From: Serinus canaria
Lineage: Eukaryota > Chordata > Aves > Passeriformes > Fringillidae
Length of the DNA: 64,000 bases
Assembly (NCBI RefSeq): GCF_022539315.1
Contig: NC_066343.1
Span: 38,390,706-38,454,705 of the forward strand
Direction: 5' to 3'
Both the position numbers and the translations under genes were made by a program. A model generated the notes under the pieces. The model had not been told where the DNA came from and searched no databases. It was given only the letters and a program-made list of their open reading frames with translations. Shown here in pieces: positions 1 through 14,085 of the stretch (its first letter is position 1; each line of letters opens with the position of its first letter).

Positions 1-3000
1 ATTCAGCTAATTAAGTATATTTTGTATAGACAGAAACAGAACAATCAATGTTTTAGAGACATACCATCCTATGTAAAACAGCAGAAATCATGTTTTGGCT
101 CTGAGATTCTGTTCACTTTGTGTAAGCAAGAAAATTTATCTGCAAGAAACAGAGTATAAGGAAAAATACCCTGATATAAATCATAAAAAATCTTTATAAG
201 AGAACACTTGTGTCACAAATATAATATCCCACAAATAAACTGAACTTTTGGAAATATTTTACAAGCCCCATGCTATTCATCACAGAGAAAAGAGCTTTTT
301 TAAACAGCTGACTTACAAAGACTAATGTCATTAACAAATTTTTTCTTAATAAAATCTTCATTAGGCAAAGACTTCTCAAAGCCTATATTGCCTAAAAAAT
401 CCTACAACACAGTTCTAACACTTAATTTAATGCTTTCATAATTATTTCATAATTAACAGATGAAACAGATTTTTAATTTATCCATTTATTCCTCCCCATT
501 TGGACTCGACAAGGTTCTTTATAAAATGGCCACAGGTGCTGCACAGATTTGCTTTTCTTGTAGTGTTTTCTTTATATACAGAAGTTGCTGAATAAAATAT
601 TTCCTTTCTGAAATGAAAGGGGTCAAGCATTTCTTTCATTTTATTTTTTTTGTTTGTTTGTTTTGTGAAACTAAGGATCTTGCTTGAGATATTTTTTTTT
701 CTGTAATATTCCCTCTTTCTGTGATGGTTAAGGGGTTAATATGCTGGCATAAGGTATTGATCAATGCACAAGGGTAAGACCAAACCTGATCTCTTTCTTT
801 GGTTGTGCTGGATGAAACAGACTCATGCAATGCTTCAGTTATGATCCCTTTATTCTTTCAAAGATATGTACAGCAGCCAAGCTTATCATGAGCTTGAAAA
901 AACCCCCTAGATTTTATTGGTGTATGAAACCTAGGAAACAGCAGGTCCCTGAGTCAGGTCTCCACATATAAGTGTGCAGCTCTCCTCTCTAGGGACAATA
1001 GGCTGCAATGTTTTAAATTATATAAGCAATTCAACGTCTGTTTCTTACTGTAGTTGGTGGACTCTCTCTAAACTGAGAAAGACAGCTCTTCAGACAAAAC
1101 ACTGGTTAATGCTGCCTACAGCAATTTCAGAAATATAATAAAACCACAGTTTTGCAGTGAAATCACCTCTGGTGTGAGTTGAATTTTGAAAAATGATGAA
1201 TTTACCTACTGTATGGAAAAGCCAAAAATAACTGCATTGTGGATTTTCAAATGTGTAAAATACATTTTTGTGACTAGTCTCTGTTTCCCACATATTTTTC
1301 TAAAAATTAGTCCTTTTAAAACTCATTCAGGATGATGCAAAATGAATTAGCTTCTGATGCTTTTAAAAACATATGTGCACATTCCTAACTGAGCTTCAGA
1401 ATACATTGCTGTTCTTTGGCTGATACAAATTAAACATATCAAATTACAAAAAAAAATCTATTTTTTACTGTATTTTTTTTTCAGATAAATGTCTTCATGA
1501 TAAAAAAGTACAGGAAAACAACATACTAGTGAATTCTCTCGTTGCTTGCCCCATTATGAACATCTAGCAATCACCAGATTTTTTATGTGACTGCATGGAG
1601 TACCTCAAGTGTAGAAGCCTAAATATATCTATGGAAAAGCCATGTCACACAGCTTGATAAGCTCATACTTGTAACTTTCAAGTGTTCAGCTACAAAGTAA
1701 ATTAATATGTTAGAGGCAGTTTGTGGGTTGCTTAAGGAATTTTTGTGTGCAAACATTTCCCTATGAAGAGAGTAAAAAAGAAATGTGCTTTCCAACTAAA
1801 TGTACCCAATAAAGTCTAAATGACGCAAAACACATCTGGCTTCAGGTTTTGCAATGCACTCCATAAATAAATTTTGATTAGTCACAGGTTTGCAAATCTA
1901 CAAAGCAAAGCTGTGACCAGTGTCTCTGTATATGGAAAGCTACTTAGAGTATTCGGCTGAAGACCTTACAATTTTGTATTTCACCAGTTTTGTGAACTTT
2001 TTATGCAGTTGTATCTGAGCTGCACTTTGAGTTTTGGCTTGCTCAACGTAAAGGACAAAGCAAAATTCAAAGCTAAAGGTTCTGTATAGATAGAAGCAAG
2101 AGAAAATTATCATGTGAACAAATAATGGCTTCACAGCCAAATTTGCTTAACACTACTTTTTGGTCTTATTTGCCCTTTAATACATAAGCAATTTGTATTT
2201 TGAAACTCAAGCCCAAGCACTGGAATCATGATTTAAAGCATGAGGTTTTAAAAAACATGTCACACCTTCAAAAACTGCTTAGATCTGTATCACTGTAAGT
2301 AACATTTTCCTTTCACTGTCATAAGGAAACAATCTCAGCCCAGTACTTTGCAATTGCTCCAAGATTGTCAGAAGAGATTTTGGCTCATATCTGGAAGTAA
2401 GAAGGCAATCTCAGTAGAGAGGGGTAGAAAAAATTATGTGGCCAGAGGCCAGCCTTGAGAAAAGAGAAAGCAAGAAGAGGAAGATACTTGGAAGTAGATC
2501 CCTCAGTCAGAAAGTGAATATCCAGTCAGCCCCTTCTGATGCTCAATAAACACAGTAATTATCATCAGAGCTAGAACTTCAACATGACTTTTGCCAGAAG
2601 AAAGAGAAGGAAATTTTCCCATAATTAATTGTGCACTTGAGTGCAATGGAAAAAAAATAATCAGAGGAACTTGCTATCATGCAGAGTCTCCCAAAAGAGA
2701 CAAAAAGCTATAGGAAGCATGGGAAACACAGGACCACAGCTACTCTTGGTTTCATCCTTTACCTCATCTACTCTAGTTTATCTCTCTGAATGATCTGGAA
2801 GAAATTTCTGCATAACCCATTTTGTGATATTTCAGACTTGTCCCAGATGTCATCCCTCAGTATCAGAGCAGAGAAGTCTGTTTATGGGGAAATGCAATAA
2901 GTGCAATTTCTGGTCTGACAAAGTCAGTATAATAACTATTTAGTGAGTTAGTGGGTTTCTGGTATCCAGGTTCTACTAACCAATTTTCTCCCATCAATTG

Positions 3001-6000
3001 AGATGTCTCATTTTACTACTTGGAAGATGCTCAGAACTATGTTACAAGGCAAATGAACCAAGAACAGTCAACAGACCTGCATTTGCATTTAAGCAATACA
3101 AGTACAAATACAGCTACTATTCATCCCAGCTAGAAATTTACCTTTTAAGTTATGAAAACCACCACTAAACTGTGCTGTTATTTCCAGTCTTGGGCACAAC
3201 ATAAAAAAGGTCATGATTTATATAAAGGTCAGATCCTCTCACAACTGGAAAACATCTGTTTGAGAATTTTGGTCAAACCAAACAGGCACTTCTGCAGTCT
3301 CTCACTGCACTAGCCAATAATATAATAATAATTTTTTAAATTATAGTGAGGAGCAGCAGATGTGGAGCTCATATCTTTGGTTTTTCCAACTCTGCAGAAA
3401 CAATCAGATGAAAAAAGCCAGTCATAACATGTTTGAGATTGATTGAGAAGGCTGCACTTATTTTGCACAACCTAGTTGTATACCCAAGGCCATTAGCTCC
3501 TCTCCACCCGAAATACACTGTGCCACAGGTTTAAATGGCAAAGAAGGGAGGTTGGGAAGACAAGACAGGGCTCAGATCTGAAACAGTGGAAGAGACAGAG
3601 TGAAAGAGAAAACTGAAGAGCAAAAAGAGGGGCAAGACTCTTCCTGTGGGATGGCACTGTGTTGCATGGGTGTGCAAGCGAGTATAAGCATGACAGCTAC
3701 TTGGTGACTGGGTTAGCAAGGCCAGTATAAGAGATGGGAGACACACCTGTGGCTCTCCAGAGCACACACACACACAGAAGAGCCAGTTGAGACCTCATCC
3801 TTATGGCCAAAGCACAGTCACTACTGGCACCTCAAGCATTATTTCAGATTCATAGCCCAGGTATGACAAGGGTGTTGATCCTGTGCTGTTCCAGCAAAGA
3901 ACCAGAAAGGCTGGATCCCCCTGCCACTGATGGACAGAGTCACAAGGCAAGGGACTCAGAGCTTACAAGTCTCAGCAGATCTGCTCACTGCAGCAATGGC
4001 CTTTGTGAACCCTTCTTGAGAAGTTTCCTAGCAACCTGGCTTTCTGGCTGGGGGATCTGCATGGCCTCATCATAAGCACCCTGTTGTTCTGTAATCAGGT
4101 AACCAAGTCCAGGCTTGTGCAAGGTGGGTAGGTGTTCTGGAAATAAAAATCCAAACTCATCTCCCTGAGAGAGCTGGGAGATAGAGACACTTCAGGAGTT
4201 AAACTGAAAATAGACTGTGTTCCAGGGCTCCCAAGAAATATGGGTAGATGTTGATTTATTTTTGTTGATTTGTTTTGTCTAATGTAACTTGTAAGGAAGG
4301 ATAAGAGTAAGTTAGAAGACATGTGCGTGTTGTGTCAGGACCCTTGGTTCTTTGCTGCCCCACAATAACTGCTAAGCCAGGAGAGTCCTAGAAAGTACTT
4401 ACCTGCCTGCTGGCATTCATTACACATTCCCAGGAGCAGAATACAGGTCTCTGCAGCACTGTAGCTCTGCAGTTTGAACAATGCAATGACGAGTGGCCAG
4501 GACATGCAGGGACAAGGCAGATATCTTCACAGTTAAGAAACAGTAAGTTGTCCCATGAGAGTGAAAAGTTTGGAAGGTCTGCCTGAGGCATGTATTTGGA
4601 GAAAAGAAAACCTCAACGAGTTCTTGTACAATGCTGTGATCTTCCAACCAAAAGAACAAAGGATGAGTCTCAAAAGATTGCAGGGGACGTGGCTATACCC
4701 TGATTAAACTGGAGAAAAGTCTTGAATGCCATGGTTATATAGACACATAGACAACTCTATTGTAATGTACTCCTTAGAATGGAAGTATTGAAGTTCCAGG
4801 CGTTCACTTTTTACAATGAGATATTAAATTTCTGATCCCTGCTTTCTTCCTCTGGCTCACAAATATGTGGGCTGCCTGCAGCCACTTTGCATTCATGGGA
4901 AGGTTTGACTAGATCTCCAGAGAAGTGTCTAGAGGCTGTCTGAACTCTGCTCCTGGCAGAGGATGTTGTGATGAAAACCCAGAACTGGAAATGAAGAGAC
5001 CCCATGCTGCCAGCAGCATGCTGGCCTGTGAGCTTAAGCAGTCTGCTTAAGATTTCAAATAAATGTTTTGAAACTTCAAAATGTCTCTTAGGAAAGCATG
5101 AGGGGAAACTAGATTGCAGAGATGCAGAAGAGGCTGAAAGAACATGCAGTCTCTGTTCCGCTGCTCCGCTGTCACAAACCCAAAGACAGGGCTAAGTGTC
5201 ATGTAAGAGAGAAGCAGTAAGCAGTTCACAGGCTGAAATATGTTCTCAGTTTTCACAGGCTCAACACTTTATTCCAGAATGAAAACTTTTCTGGGCCTGG
5301 CTTATTTTCTTATTTCCTTTATTTTCTTTATTGTTATTTTCTTGTCCTGGCCAGGGAGGCTGAGGAGCAGCCTTGTACAACCATCTTCTCCCACAAGAAA
5401 AAGCAGGGAAGTTTGAGAAGTTTGAGCTTTCCATGAAGTGTTTGTCACCTACAGACAGGAGGATCTCATATTTTACTTGGGCAAACTGCCTATAACTCCT
5501 GACTTTTCTGTTTTAACTCCTCAAAGCAGTCCAGTTTCTGGAGAGCAGCAACTGTGCTTTCAAAGTTGCAGAATCTATCTTCAGTTTATTTCCCTATTTC
5601 ACAGTTACTTTCCATAACTTTGGATCCTATGCGCAAAGTAATCATCTCTTCAAAGGCTTACCACTGGTATTGAAAAGAAGATAATTAAATACATCCTGAC
5701 AAAAACAAATAATGAAACAGTATAGAAACATGATAATGTCTGTTTGAAAGACTGGGTTATTTAATTCATCCAGACTACTAATATCCAGATTTGCCATTTT
5801 CTTTTCTCAAGTTTTACTATGGATAAAAATTTTTCCTGTGATAAAATATTTCTTCTAATTCAGCAATCATTCTCTTGCTAGATAAGAACTATCCAGTTAC
5901 ATAAAGTGAGACATATTCTTGGCCTGCACCTGTCTGCCTAAAATAAATAAAAATTCAACACATAAATATGTTATTGTTTATAAAGAAGCCTGCCAGCACT

Positions 6001-8792
6001 TGCTAATTGGAAAGAAAAAACTCAGTCTGAAACATAGAACAGAAACAGTATTGGTTAAAATTCTTGGAAGAGGTATTAGCTCCCATACATATTTCTGTTT
6101 GCCTGGTGGTATGGTTTCTTGCAGTTAAAAGACATAAATGTGATAGTCTGCATTCAGCAAAGTCATAATTCTTTTCTTTCATTTTTCAGAAAAATTCTTA
6201 AGCAGACATGTAGTTTTAAAGTCCCACAGAAATCAGTGTCTGCTACGCCAAAGTTAACCCCATACCAGCTTAGTCTGAGGAATGACCCTGCTGAAGCTCA
6301 AGGATAAGAGCAGATTTCACATGCTAGCAGCTATCTGCACCACCATGGTTGTGGTATGACAGTAGAAAAGCATTTGCAGCTGTATCATAGGAGTGCCAGA
6401 GGGATAGTTTGTGGTATCTTGCAAACAGAAAGGTGACCAAAAGCTCAGAAAAAAAATCAAACTAAGGGCTGACGTCATCTAACATCCTGTCTCCAGCAGT
6501 GTCTGATGCCAGGTGTTAAGGAAAGGGGCATATTTCTCTTGACCACCTTCCTAATAACCAATGACAAGCAGTTCAGTGATTCCTGGGCCTTTGTAAGCAG
6601 TAGCCTCTCATCAGATTTTTCTGCTCTGAATTTGTGCAATTCTTTCTTGAAACCTTACACACCTAATATGCCTGATGCTCTTTCTGTTGAGCACCCTGCA
6701 GAGGTATTTGTGTTTTGTTTTCTGCACTCATCTCATCTGATGTCCCCCAGTTCCTGCTACAGAGATAATGACGAATGCTTTTTCCTTGTTATTTATTTTT
6801 TATTGCACTGATTGCCTTATTAGGAACTGCTACCAACAAAAGCCTTGGTAGCCTTTCCCATAGATATCTAGTTTAATTGTTTCTTCCACAATAGCATTTG
6901 AGCTCTCGTTGTTTTTCTCTTTGCCTTCTCCATTTCTCCTATGCCCTTAAGGGACTACACTGTACTCAAAGAATGGGGGAAGAAAGGTTGTGACACGTTC
7001 TACTATGCTACTTTTTTTCCTCGAATAATTCCAAGCATACAAATTATCATTTTAACCTATATGGAACAGTGGTTGAGGATTTTTTACTGTGAAAACCAAG
7101 ATCTTATTTCCATAGAGAAACAGTCTCACCAGAGCTGTTCAGAGTATACATTAAGCTGGAACTTTTTTCACTGACATGCAGTTTATAGTTACCTACACTG
7201 AATTTCATCCGCCATTTCTTACTTTATGTCTTAATTCTATGAGTCCTTTCTGTAGTTCTTTTTAATCAGGCTTGATTTCTACCTCCTAAATAACAGAAAA
7301 AATGTTTGACTCATTTTTCCAAATCTGAAACCCTTGTTGGCTTCACTGATGACCAGCTTCCACTGTAAAAAACTATTATTCGTTCCTGCCATCAAATTTT
7401 ATCCCTTCTTTTAGCAATGCAAGGCTTGCCCACAATATCCTAGCACTGATTAGATTCATGAAGAATCTCTGCTGAGGGAGAGTCCTGCTGTCTGATAGCC
7501 AGAAAAGAGCTGTGCATCCTCCTTGCCCAAAAGCAATAGTGGTACCTGAGAAATTCCCTGGTCAGTAACTCAGGTTTGGCCCCAGTTATCACAACCTCAT
7601 TAACAGCTGCATGGACATAGCAGTTTCACACCTCATACCTCTTTGTTCAGTGCAATGATGGAGAGATGCTTGTGCTCTCTGTCTCTAGTGAAAAATATTC
7701 TCTTCAATCTCAGATATATTAGGACATGCAGAAAATCCAGCAAGTGTAGGCAAGCAGATTCTTCATCACTTTGGGAGCTTTTCTTAGCTTTTTACAGACC
7801 TCTCAGGCTTCTCTGTGATCTGTCAGCCAAATTCCAGAGGTATCTCTGTCATCCACACTCCCTTTCCACCTTTAACCTCTTGCAATTGTAAATGTTCCTT
7901 AATGTGACACACAGCATAGCTCCTGTTCCAAGTGCTTGGCATAATGACAGGACAGTTGTTCGTGTTCTCTCTGGGCTGTCTGAGTGCTCAAAGCATTTTT
8001 TCACCCAGAAGGCAACTGCTTGAGGCAAATTTAAGATATTTGGGCAAATGTCAACTAGAATAACTGTGTCCTCCCTCATTCAGTTCATGGGATTTGGGTT
8101 AAGGAAGAAAAAGTATGGGCACACTTCATTGTATTTTATAGCAGATATAGTATCTTATACCACCTGAAAATCAGAAGGAAACACTTTACATGTTTTTATT
8201 CTAGCTTTTCTAAGGATATTGACAATTGCAGTAAAGTTTGAGATAAAACGAGGGCAAAGGCATATGGGAGCTGGGAGTCAGGCCAGTCATTTCTCTGACA
8301 CACAGGTCTGGTTTGAAATAAAATCACAATGACCTGCCAGTGTTCAGAAAGGAAAGTCAGAGGAACTTGAGCTGAAATGACTTAGGCTTATGTTTAGCAA
8401 TCATGGTAATACTGGTACTATATGGATCCCTGTGTAGTATCTGACCAAAAAAAAAATAAATTCTGAAATCTTCTTGGTAACAGGAGACATGTCTCTATTG
8501 CTGTATTTCCTCTTCTTTTCTTGGCCTATGCATTTTATTACTCTGTTGCAAGGTATTTGAAGTCCAACTTTGAGGGACATGCACAGTCCCTGTAAAATGA
8601 TCCCTATGATTCAATTTGCTCCCCCAGCAGAAAACTGGAGTAGAAAAAATATTTCCTTTGTGGGAAAGTATCATTCATTTGCAGATATAAGAGAAAATTT
8701 CACCTTGCTTTTTTCCAGAAGAGCTTCCCCTTCTGTCACTGTTGCTGAGACCTCCACTCCCCAGGTCATGGTCATATCTTTCAGTGTTTCTG

Positions 8793-8842
8793 TTTGCTAC
8801 AAGTTGTCTGTCAGTATAGTTTTTGCTACAAGTTGCCTGTCA
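8793..8842. repeat. Two-copy direct repeat, 29-base spacing
   Basis: tttgctacaagttgtctgtc at 8,793 recurs at 8,822 with one difference (t to c). Confidence 0.8.
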
Positions 8843-10182
8843 AGAGAGAAAAGAGGAAATAGCTCTGCACTAGCTCTTCAGGTTACCAATTATGAAGGTC
8901 TCCCCTTTGCATTTTGGCCAATTATTTAGGAAATCTCCCTCTGAAATTAAAAAGTGTCCTGGGACCAGCATATACCCCTAAAATGGAATCATGCTGTTAT
9001 TTTCCTCTGATACATGGCTGAAAAAAGGTCTGTGTTTGGTTATTTTTCTAATAGAACATGACAGGTCCCAGTAGGTTCCAGTTCAAAACCAGCACTTCCC
9101 CTCCACCCCATCCCATTTTACTGTAATGCCGCAACTGTCCAGACCAAGAGATGACGGCATGACACCTGTGAAAATACAAGATCCTAAATACCGTGATGTC
9201 ATTGTAAATCTGCAGGAATTAAATAAACTTACGAAAATTGCAGTGTCTTTATTTCACACCATGTATCACCCACACGGCAATCCTGAGAGTGTGGGTGTTG
9301 AGACAGTAGGAAGCTCAGCACCCAGCCCTGGAGACAGCCAAAACCTCCGCTTGTAGGGCTGAGTCGTGTCTCAGTGCTGTGACATCACATGACCTGTGAA
9401 ACCCAGGTTTCCATTCAATTCAGAAGAGTTTTAATGTGGTCCCAAATGCACAGCCTAGAGTCTCACCTTGTATATATGCCACATTTCCCCTCTGATTCAG
9501 AGATTTCATCAACCTGCAAGTGGCTGCAGGCAGCTCTTAGGCCAAGAGTCATGACTCCAGAGCCATGCCATTTTCCTTCAGCCTTTGAACAATGGGGTCC
9601 AAACCCCAAATCCAAGCTTTTTTAGTCTGTGGGCTATTTTCTTCCCTGTAGAAATCACCTGGGAACCACACTTAGGCTTTCTTCTCCTTCTGTGCCTCTG
9701 AAACCAAGACTCTAAGAATTACAGCAGAAACTAGAGGCTTTCAGGGCTAGGATTTCAAAGGGCAAGAGCTGTGTTTGTGCACACAATATTTGAATGCACA
9801 CTTGTTGCATGCTTAATCCCCCTCACGTGCAGGAGAAAAGGGGTGGATTTGGATTTGTAAGATAGTTGTGTCATGCCCCAGAACTCATTTGGCCAAGGCT
9901 GCCATCTATCACCTTGTGTGAGCCTGTAGTTTGCATCTGTCCGTTTTGCTGACAGTGTTGAGTAATGTGTGCTCCAAGAGGGATAAATTAGACTTTAATT
10001 TTTGACAGCTTGCCCTTGTGCCTTTTCGAGCCGTCCAGGAGATTCCTACTCTGGTGTTCCCCTGTGCTGGCTTCTGCCAAGGTTAGGGTGCTTCCAGCTG
10101 TGTCTGGTGAGCCTTCATTTCTCTGTGCCCACATGTAGCCTGGAAGGTGAATCAATCATCTTTCCTCCCTTCCCCTTCAAAG

Positions 10183-10255
10183 ACCCAAGGCTAAAGGAGC
10201 ATGTCAGGAGAAAACCTGCCCTGATCAGAAGGATGGAGTGCTTGATTTTCTGAAG
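10183..10255 (+). other. Exon-like block on the plus strand, 24 codons
   Basis: A long pyrimidine tract (ctttcctcccttccccttcaaag) leads into one base plus 24 open codons, ending CTGAAG|gtatgg. The peptide is hydrophilic (GACQEKTCPDQKDGVLDFLK). Only this one phase is open. It has no in-phase partner nearby. Confidence 0.15.
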
Positions 10256-11563
10256 GTATGGTTTGAATAAATTATGTCCTGCTTTGGGGCATTTTTCATC
10301 ATGCATGTGCTTTCACTTCCACATACTACTCTCTGTTGAATAGATGAGCTCACAAAAGAAATAATTAACATAAGAGGAGGAAAGCGGGATACAGTATGCT
10401 CAAATCATTGGCATTGCCTATCCTTGGGACATCTCAACTGACTTTGTGTCCTTTCTGGCTTCATACAGTATAGTTTTCATGTAAATCTTTCTACTTCATG
10501 CCCCACAGAAGTATCCAAATGTCAGTTCATAAGTCCCCCCCTGCTCTTTTCTCAGCAGATACGTTGTGTGTCAGGCACAAAGTTTCTTATTCATTCTGCT
10601 GCCAGGGACCTCTGAAAAAAGATTCCCAAACCCTAAAAACCCTTTATAAGTTGCATTAGCCCCCAAGGAGGGATGTCACAATAACTGATATCTGACTATG
10701 GCAGATGTTTATCTGCATGGCAGCTTGGAGTTTACAAATATTCTTACTGTAGTGCAATCATCCTTCTTCTTTTTCTGGGAGAAACAAATATACTGTGCTT
10801 TGAGGTTAACTGATAGACTGTCAGATTTGTAGTCTTTAAAGGGTTAAAAAGACTAGAGCCAGTGTGAGAAAGCTCTTTTTTTTACAACATTTCTAACAAG
10901 CTGAACAAAATCCAGGCCTTGTTTAATGAGCACATATTTTATACAAATAAGCTCAAACGAGCTTACCCATCTCTAATTAAACTAGAAAGGAAGCATTTGT
11001 CCTAATTGGACTGCATAACTGAAGAATTAATTGTGTGGCTGCTTAGAATTGTAATGTTACAGCCCAATTCACAGAAAATACCTTCATGGTAGGACATACA
11101 CAAGTTTTCTCCTGTCTTTAACCAACACATGAGCCCATGTGTGATATTGATGCTTTGGTTTTGTATTTTAAAGAAAGAATATTCACAGAGACATAGATGG
11201 CCCTGAGTGGAGGGTATGTACAGTATTTCAATGTCTAATTAGGCCATGAAAGAATAGCACTCCGTCACCGTAATTAGGGACTCAGTTAATTCCAACAGTG
11301 AAAATGCTGCGCTAACTAATTTATGAATATCAAAAGGGTGACTATTACATTGACTTGTCTTGGCCAGAAACAAAAAGAAGCCTGACATGAGAATTCATAT
11401 TTCTGTTCAGTAAGGCCTGGTGCTATGCATGACACTGCAAGAAGCTGGGGAGCTGTTGGAGTAACATCTGCCATATTCAGAGTATGCTCATTAAAACGGA
11501 GGAGAAACACTGATAAACACCTCCCTGTGAATCTTGCACATCTCTCCTGCTCTGTTTACTCAC

Positions 11564-11607
11564 TGGAGCAAGTTTTGACGACTGACCATGCTGTACAGCC
11601 AGCTCTG
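11564..11607 (-). CDS. Possible small coding exon 5 of the same minus-strand gene
   Basis: This 44-base block has the best pair of splice sites in the model: acceptor tcattcctctctcacag and donor CTCCA|gtgagt. Read with a two-base start, as exon 4 requires, it gives 14 open codons (ELAVQHGQSSKLAP) and ends in phase 0. The link to exon 4 spans about 12.3 kb, and I chose this block partly because its phase fits, so the support is circular to some degree. Exons this short with good splice sites also arise by chance in introns. No further exon downstream of it could be chosen with confidence. Confidence 0.2.
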
Positions 11608-13003
11608 CTGTGAGAGAGGAATGACACGCACCTAGCCCTGAGCACTGCCGGCAGGACTGTCAGCGCAGATCCCCCTCCGAGATCTCTGGAATGATACACG
11701 AGACAGAGCGCTGCACAGCTGTCAGACACAAGCCAGGGCATGAGGCAGGTTGGCAGTCACAGGAACCTCACTTTAGCTCATAAGCTAAATACTTTCTACA
11801 GGGCTTCCATCTGAAACCTTGCATCTCTCTGGCCAAGCTCCTGTGACTTCACTTCAGTTCTTCTAGAGCAGTGTTTTCAAACTAGATGTATGACTGAATT
11901 TCCAACTTCACCCTAAACAAGATGTTGAATTACTTCAAAAGGCCATGAAATTCACTATTGAGAAACATTATCTGTGAGAACACCAACCTTAATAATTTGT
12001 ATGCTCTAGCACTAGTGACAACATAGGCCTAGTGTCAATTTTCTCTTAGAAGAGAGTGACTATAATGTAGGTCAAGACTTGAAGATTTGGCTACATATGA
12101 ATGTGAGCAATGCAGGGAAAACCATAAAGAATTGAGTGATAAGTTTTTTAGACTGTTCTTGATTATTCAGCCTGCAAGGAGAGTGCTGTTATTCTACAGC
12201 ATGGGCAATAAATATGTGTTATATTAACTGCTCAGCTTTTTATTCTATTTGATCTTCCAATGCATAGGAAGTTTATTTGTTAGTCTCATTTCTTCTTCCT
12301 GTATCAGGTTCTCATTTAAGAGTTCCAAAACTGCCTATCTGTCTTTTCCTTATTTAGAATTTTTTATCGTTTGAGTCATGCCTGTTTTCATTTATTTTCC
12401 AAGATATACATAAAGTGGACAGAAAACCAGAGGATCTTCCTAAATCAGATGGAGTAACTAGAAATGCAGACCTGAATGTTATGCAAGACAAAATTAGAGA
12501 CCTTCAAAAAAACACATGTGTATCATGTAGGCACTGCTGCAAATCTTGGTGGGCCAAATTTAGCCAGGAAATGCATAGAAACTGGTTCCTTTTTTCCTTG
12601 TGGCTCCAGAGCAAACCCTCACACTCAATCTAGAGTTGTGCCAGATGTATCAACAGTATGTGTATACTTTTCCACATATCACAAATTAAAGCAAAGGAAC
12701 ATGAACTATAGGAACCAGAAAAAAAGTTGTAAATGTACTCCTTATGGAGAGAGTTCTTCTCTTAACACCATAGGGTGCCACTTCTAAACCAATGACACCC
12801 AAACTTTCTTCACTTCTGGGTCCATGCTGAGAAAAGGTCTGGGTCTACAGCAGCAGTACATCTTGTGGTCAGGTTTCCCTAGCTGAGACCTGATTTCTAG
12901 CGTGTGCCACTCAGAATGTCTGCCAGGATGCTAGAGGTAGCAGCCTGCACCCTCCTCACTTGAAGGGAGCCTTTATAGTGAATCTCTAATTAGTGTATGG
13001 AAC

Positions 13004-13099
13004 AACAGTGATTCTGTGGATTCCCAAAGTTCAACCACCTTGAACGTGAGTCAAGGTGGTTGAACCTTGGGAATCTTATGATTAGCATGAGTCACTGTT
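13004..13099. repeat. Inverted repeat / imperfect 96-base hairpin
   Basis: The core arms are 25 bases each (13,019-13,043 and 13,051-13,075) around a 7-base loop (acgtgag), with a single mismatch. On the minus-strand transcript that mismatch is a G-U pair, so the stem would be fully paired. Outside an asymmetric internal loop, aacagtga (13,004-13,011) pairs with tcactgtt (13,092-13,099). It is the longest near-perfect hairpin I saw. Confidence 0.85.
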
Positions 13100-13993
13100 T
13101 ATCTACACTTCTGTTGGCATTTTAGAGAGGGAAAGAAAACAGGCTTTGAGCCTCCTTGCTTCTATATGGGTCAGTCATAATGATTCATGTCCAGGATTTT
13201 AAATAGGCACATGAAATGAATGATTGCACATTCTTGTTGCAGGTAAAGCAGTACAGAACATCCCATCTACTTTCAAAGAATTTTTGTTTAAATAAAATTG
13301 TTAAGCAGTTGAGTAGAAATGTTTACTCCTAGGATGTGTGGACAGTACTGTCAAGGGGCTGTGTGGATCAAGGCATTGTTTTTAATCTGTACAACTGCCA
13401 GTGGTATGTGGCCACAATAATGAAAAAAGAAGTCCCCATGCAAAATAACAGCTGAAACATGAGCTTTTCTATCCTGTATAAAAGAGTTCAATGGTTCCAG
13501 TCCAGTCAGTGACTTAAATGAAGAGTGCAATTCTCTGTGTGGTGTTCTGTGGGAAATAGGTTGCACTGCCAAAAGCCTTGACACATAATTTGGCGCAGTT
13601 GGCCAGTCTGCTGCAGTGAGAGGAGACTAGAGCAGTCCAGAGACCAGATTGACTCACAGTGATAGGGAAAACAATTGCCCTCCTGAGAAAAGTCTGGTCT
13701 TTGCCTCACAGCCTGTTTTTGCTCTCTTAATCATGTTAGTACAGGAAATAATACTTTACCAAATTTAGGAAATATATGAAAAAAATTCTGGTGTTATCCA
13801 TGGCAAAGACTCATTGCAATACTAGGTACTAGGTAAAGGGGTACTTCTTGGCCATCCTCTTTATGAATACAGCATCCTCAGGCAACCATCGCTGTTTTTA
13901 ATTTACCCTCTTCAAATTATTGTGTAGCATTACTCACTGCTTTCCCAACACAGTCTGTGTATCTTGGCCTGGAGTCCATCTATCTCACCACAG

Positions 13994-14085
13994 GAATGAA
14001 GAGTTAAAATCTGCCATCACTCAGACTGGTGTAAATGCTGAGAAAGTACTTGAGGCCAGTGGAGTCATCCTGGATTTATGTAGAT
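13994..14085 (+). other. Exon-like block on the plus strand, 30 codons
   Basis: The acceptor-like tract catctatctcaccacag precedes one base, 30 open codons (NEELKSAITQTGVNAEKVLE and onward) and one base, then T|gtaagt, a strong donor. It does not join in phase with the other plus-strand block at 10,183-10,255. Pseudo-exons of this quality are common in vertebrate introns, so this stays a low-confidence candidate. Confidence 0.15.

Larger units (their letters stand above)
1..11563. other. AT-rich sequence without a supported gene
   Basis: No mobile element that I can place lies here. Small items are a short CA run at 3,764-3,777, the direct repeat at 8,793 and the exon-like block at 10,183. 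A minus-strand ORF at 7,849-8,079 (76 codons) looks somewhat protein-like but lacks convincing splice sites. Another minus-strand donor (GGCAG|gtaagt) lies at about 4,401. If the minus-strand gene is real, this may be its 3' part or downstream flank. Confidence 0.5.
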
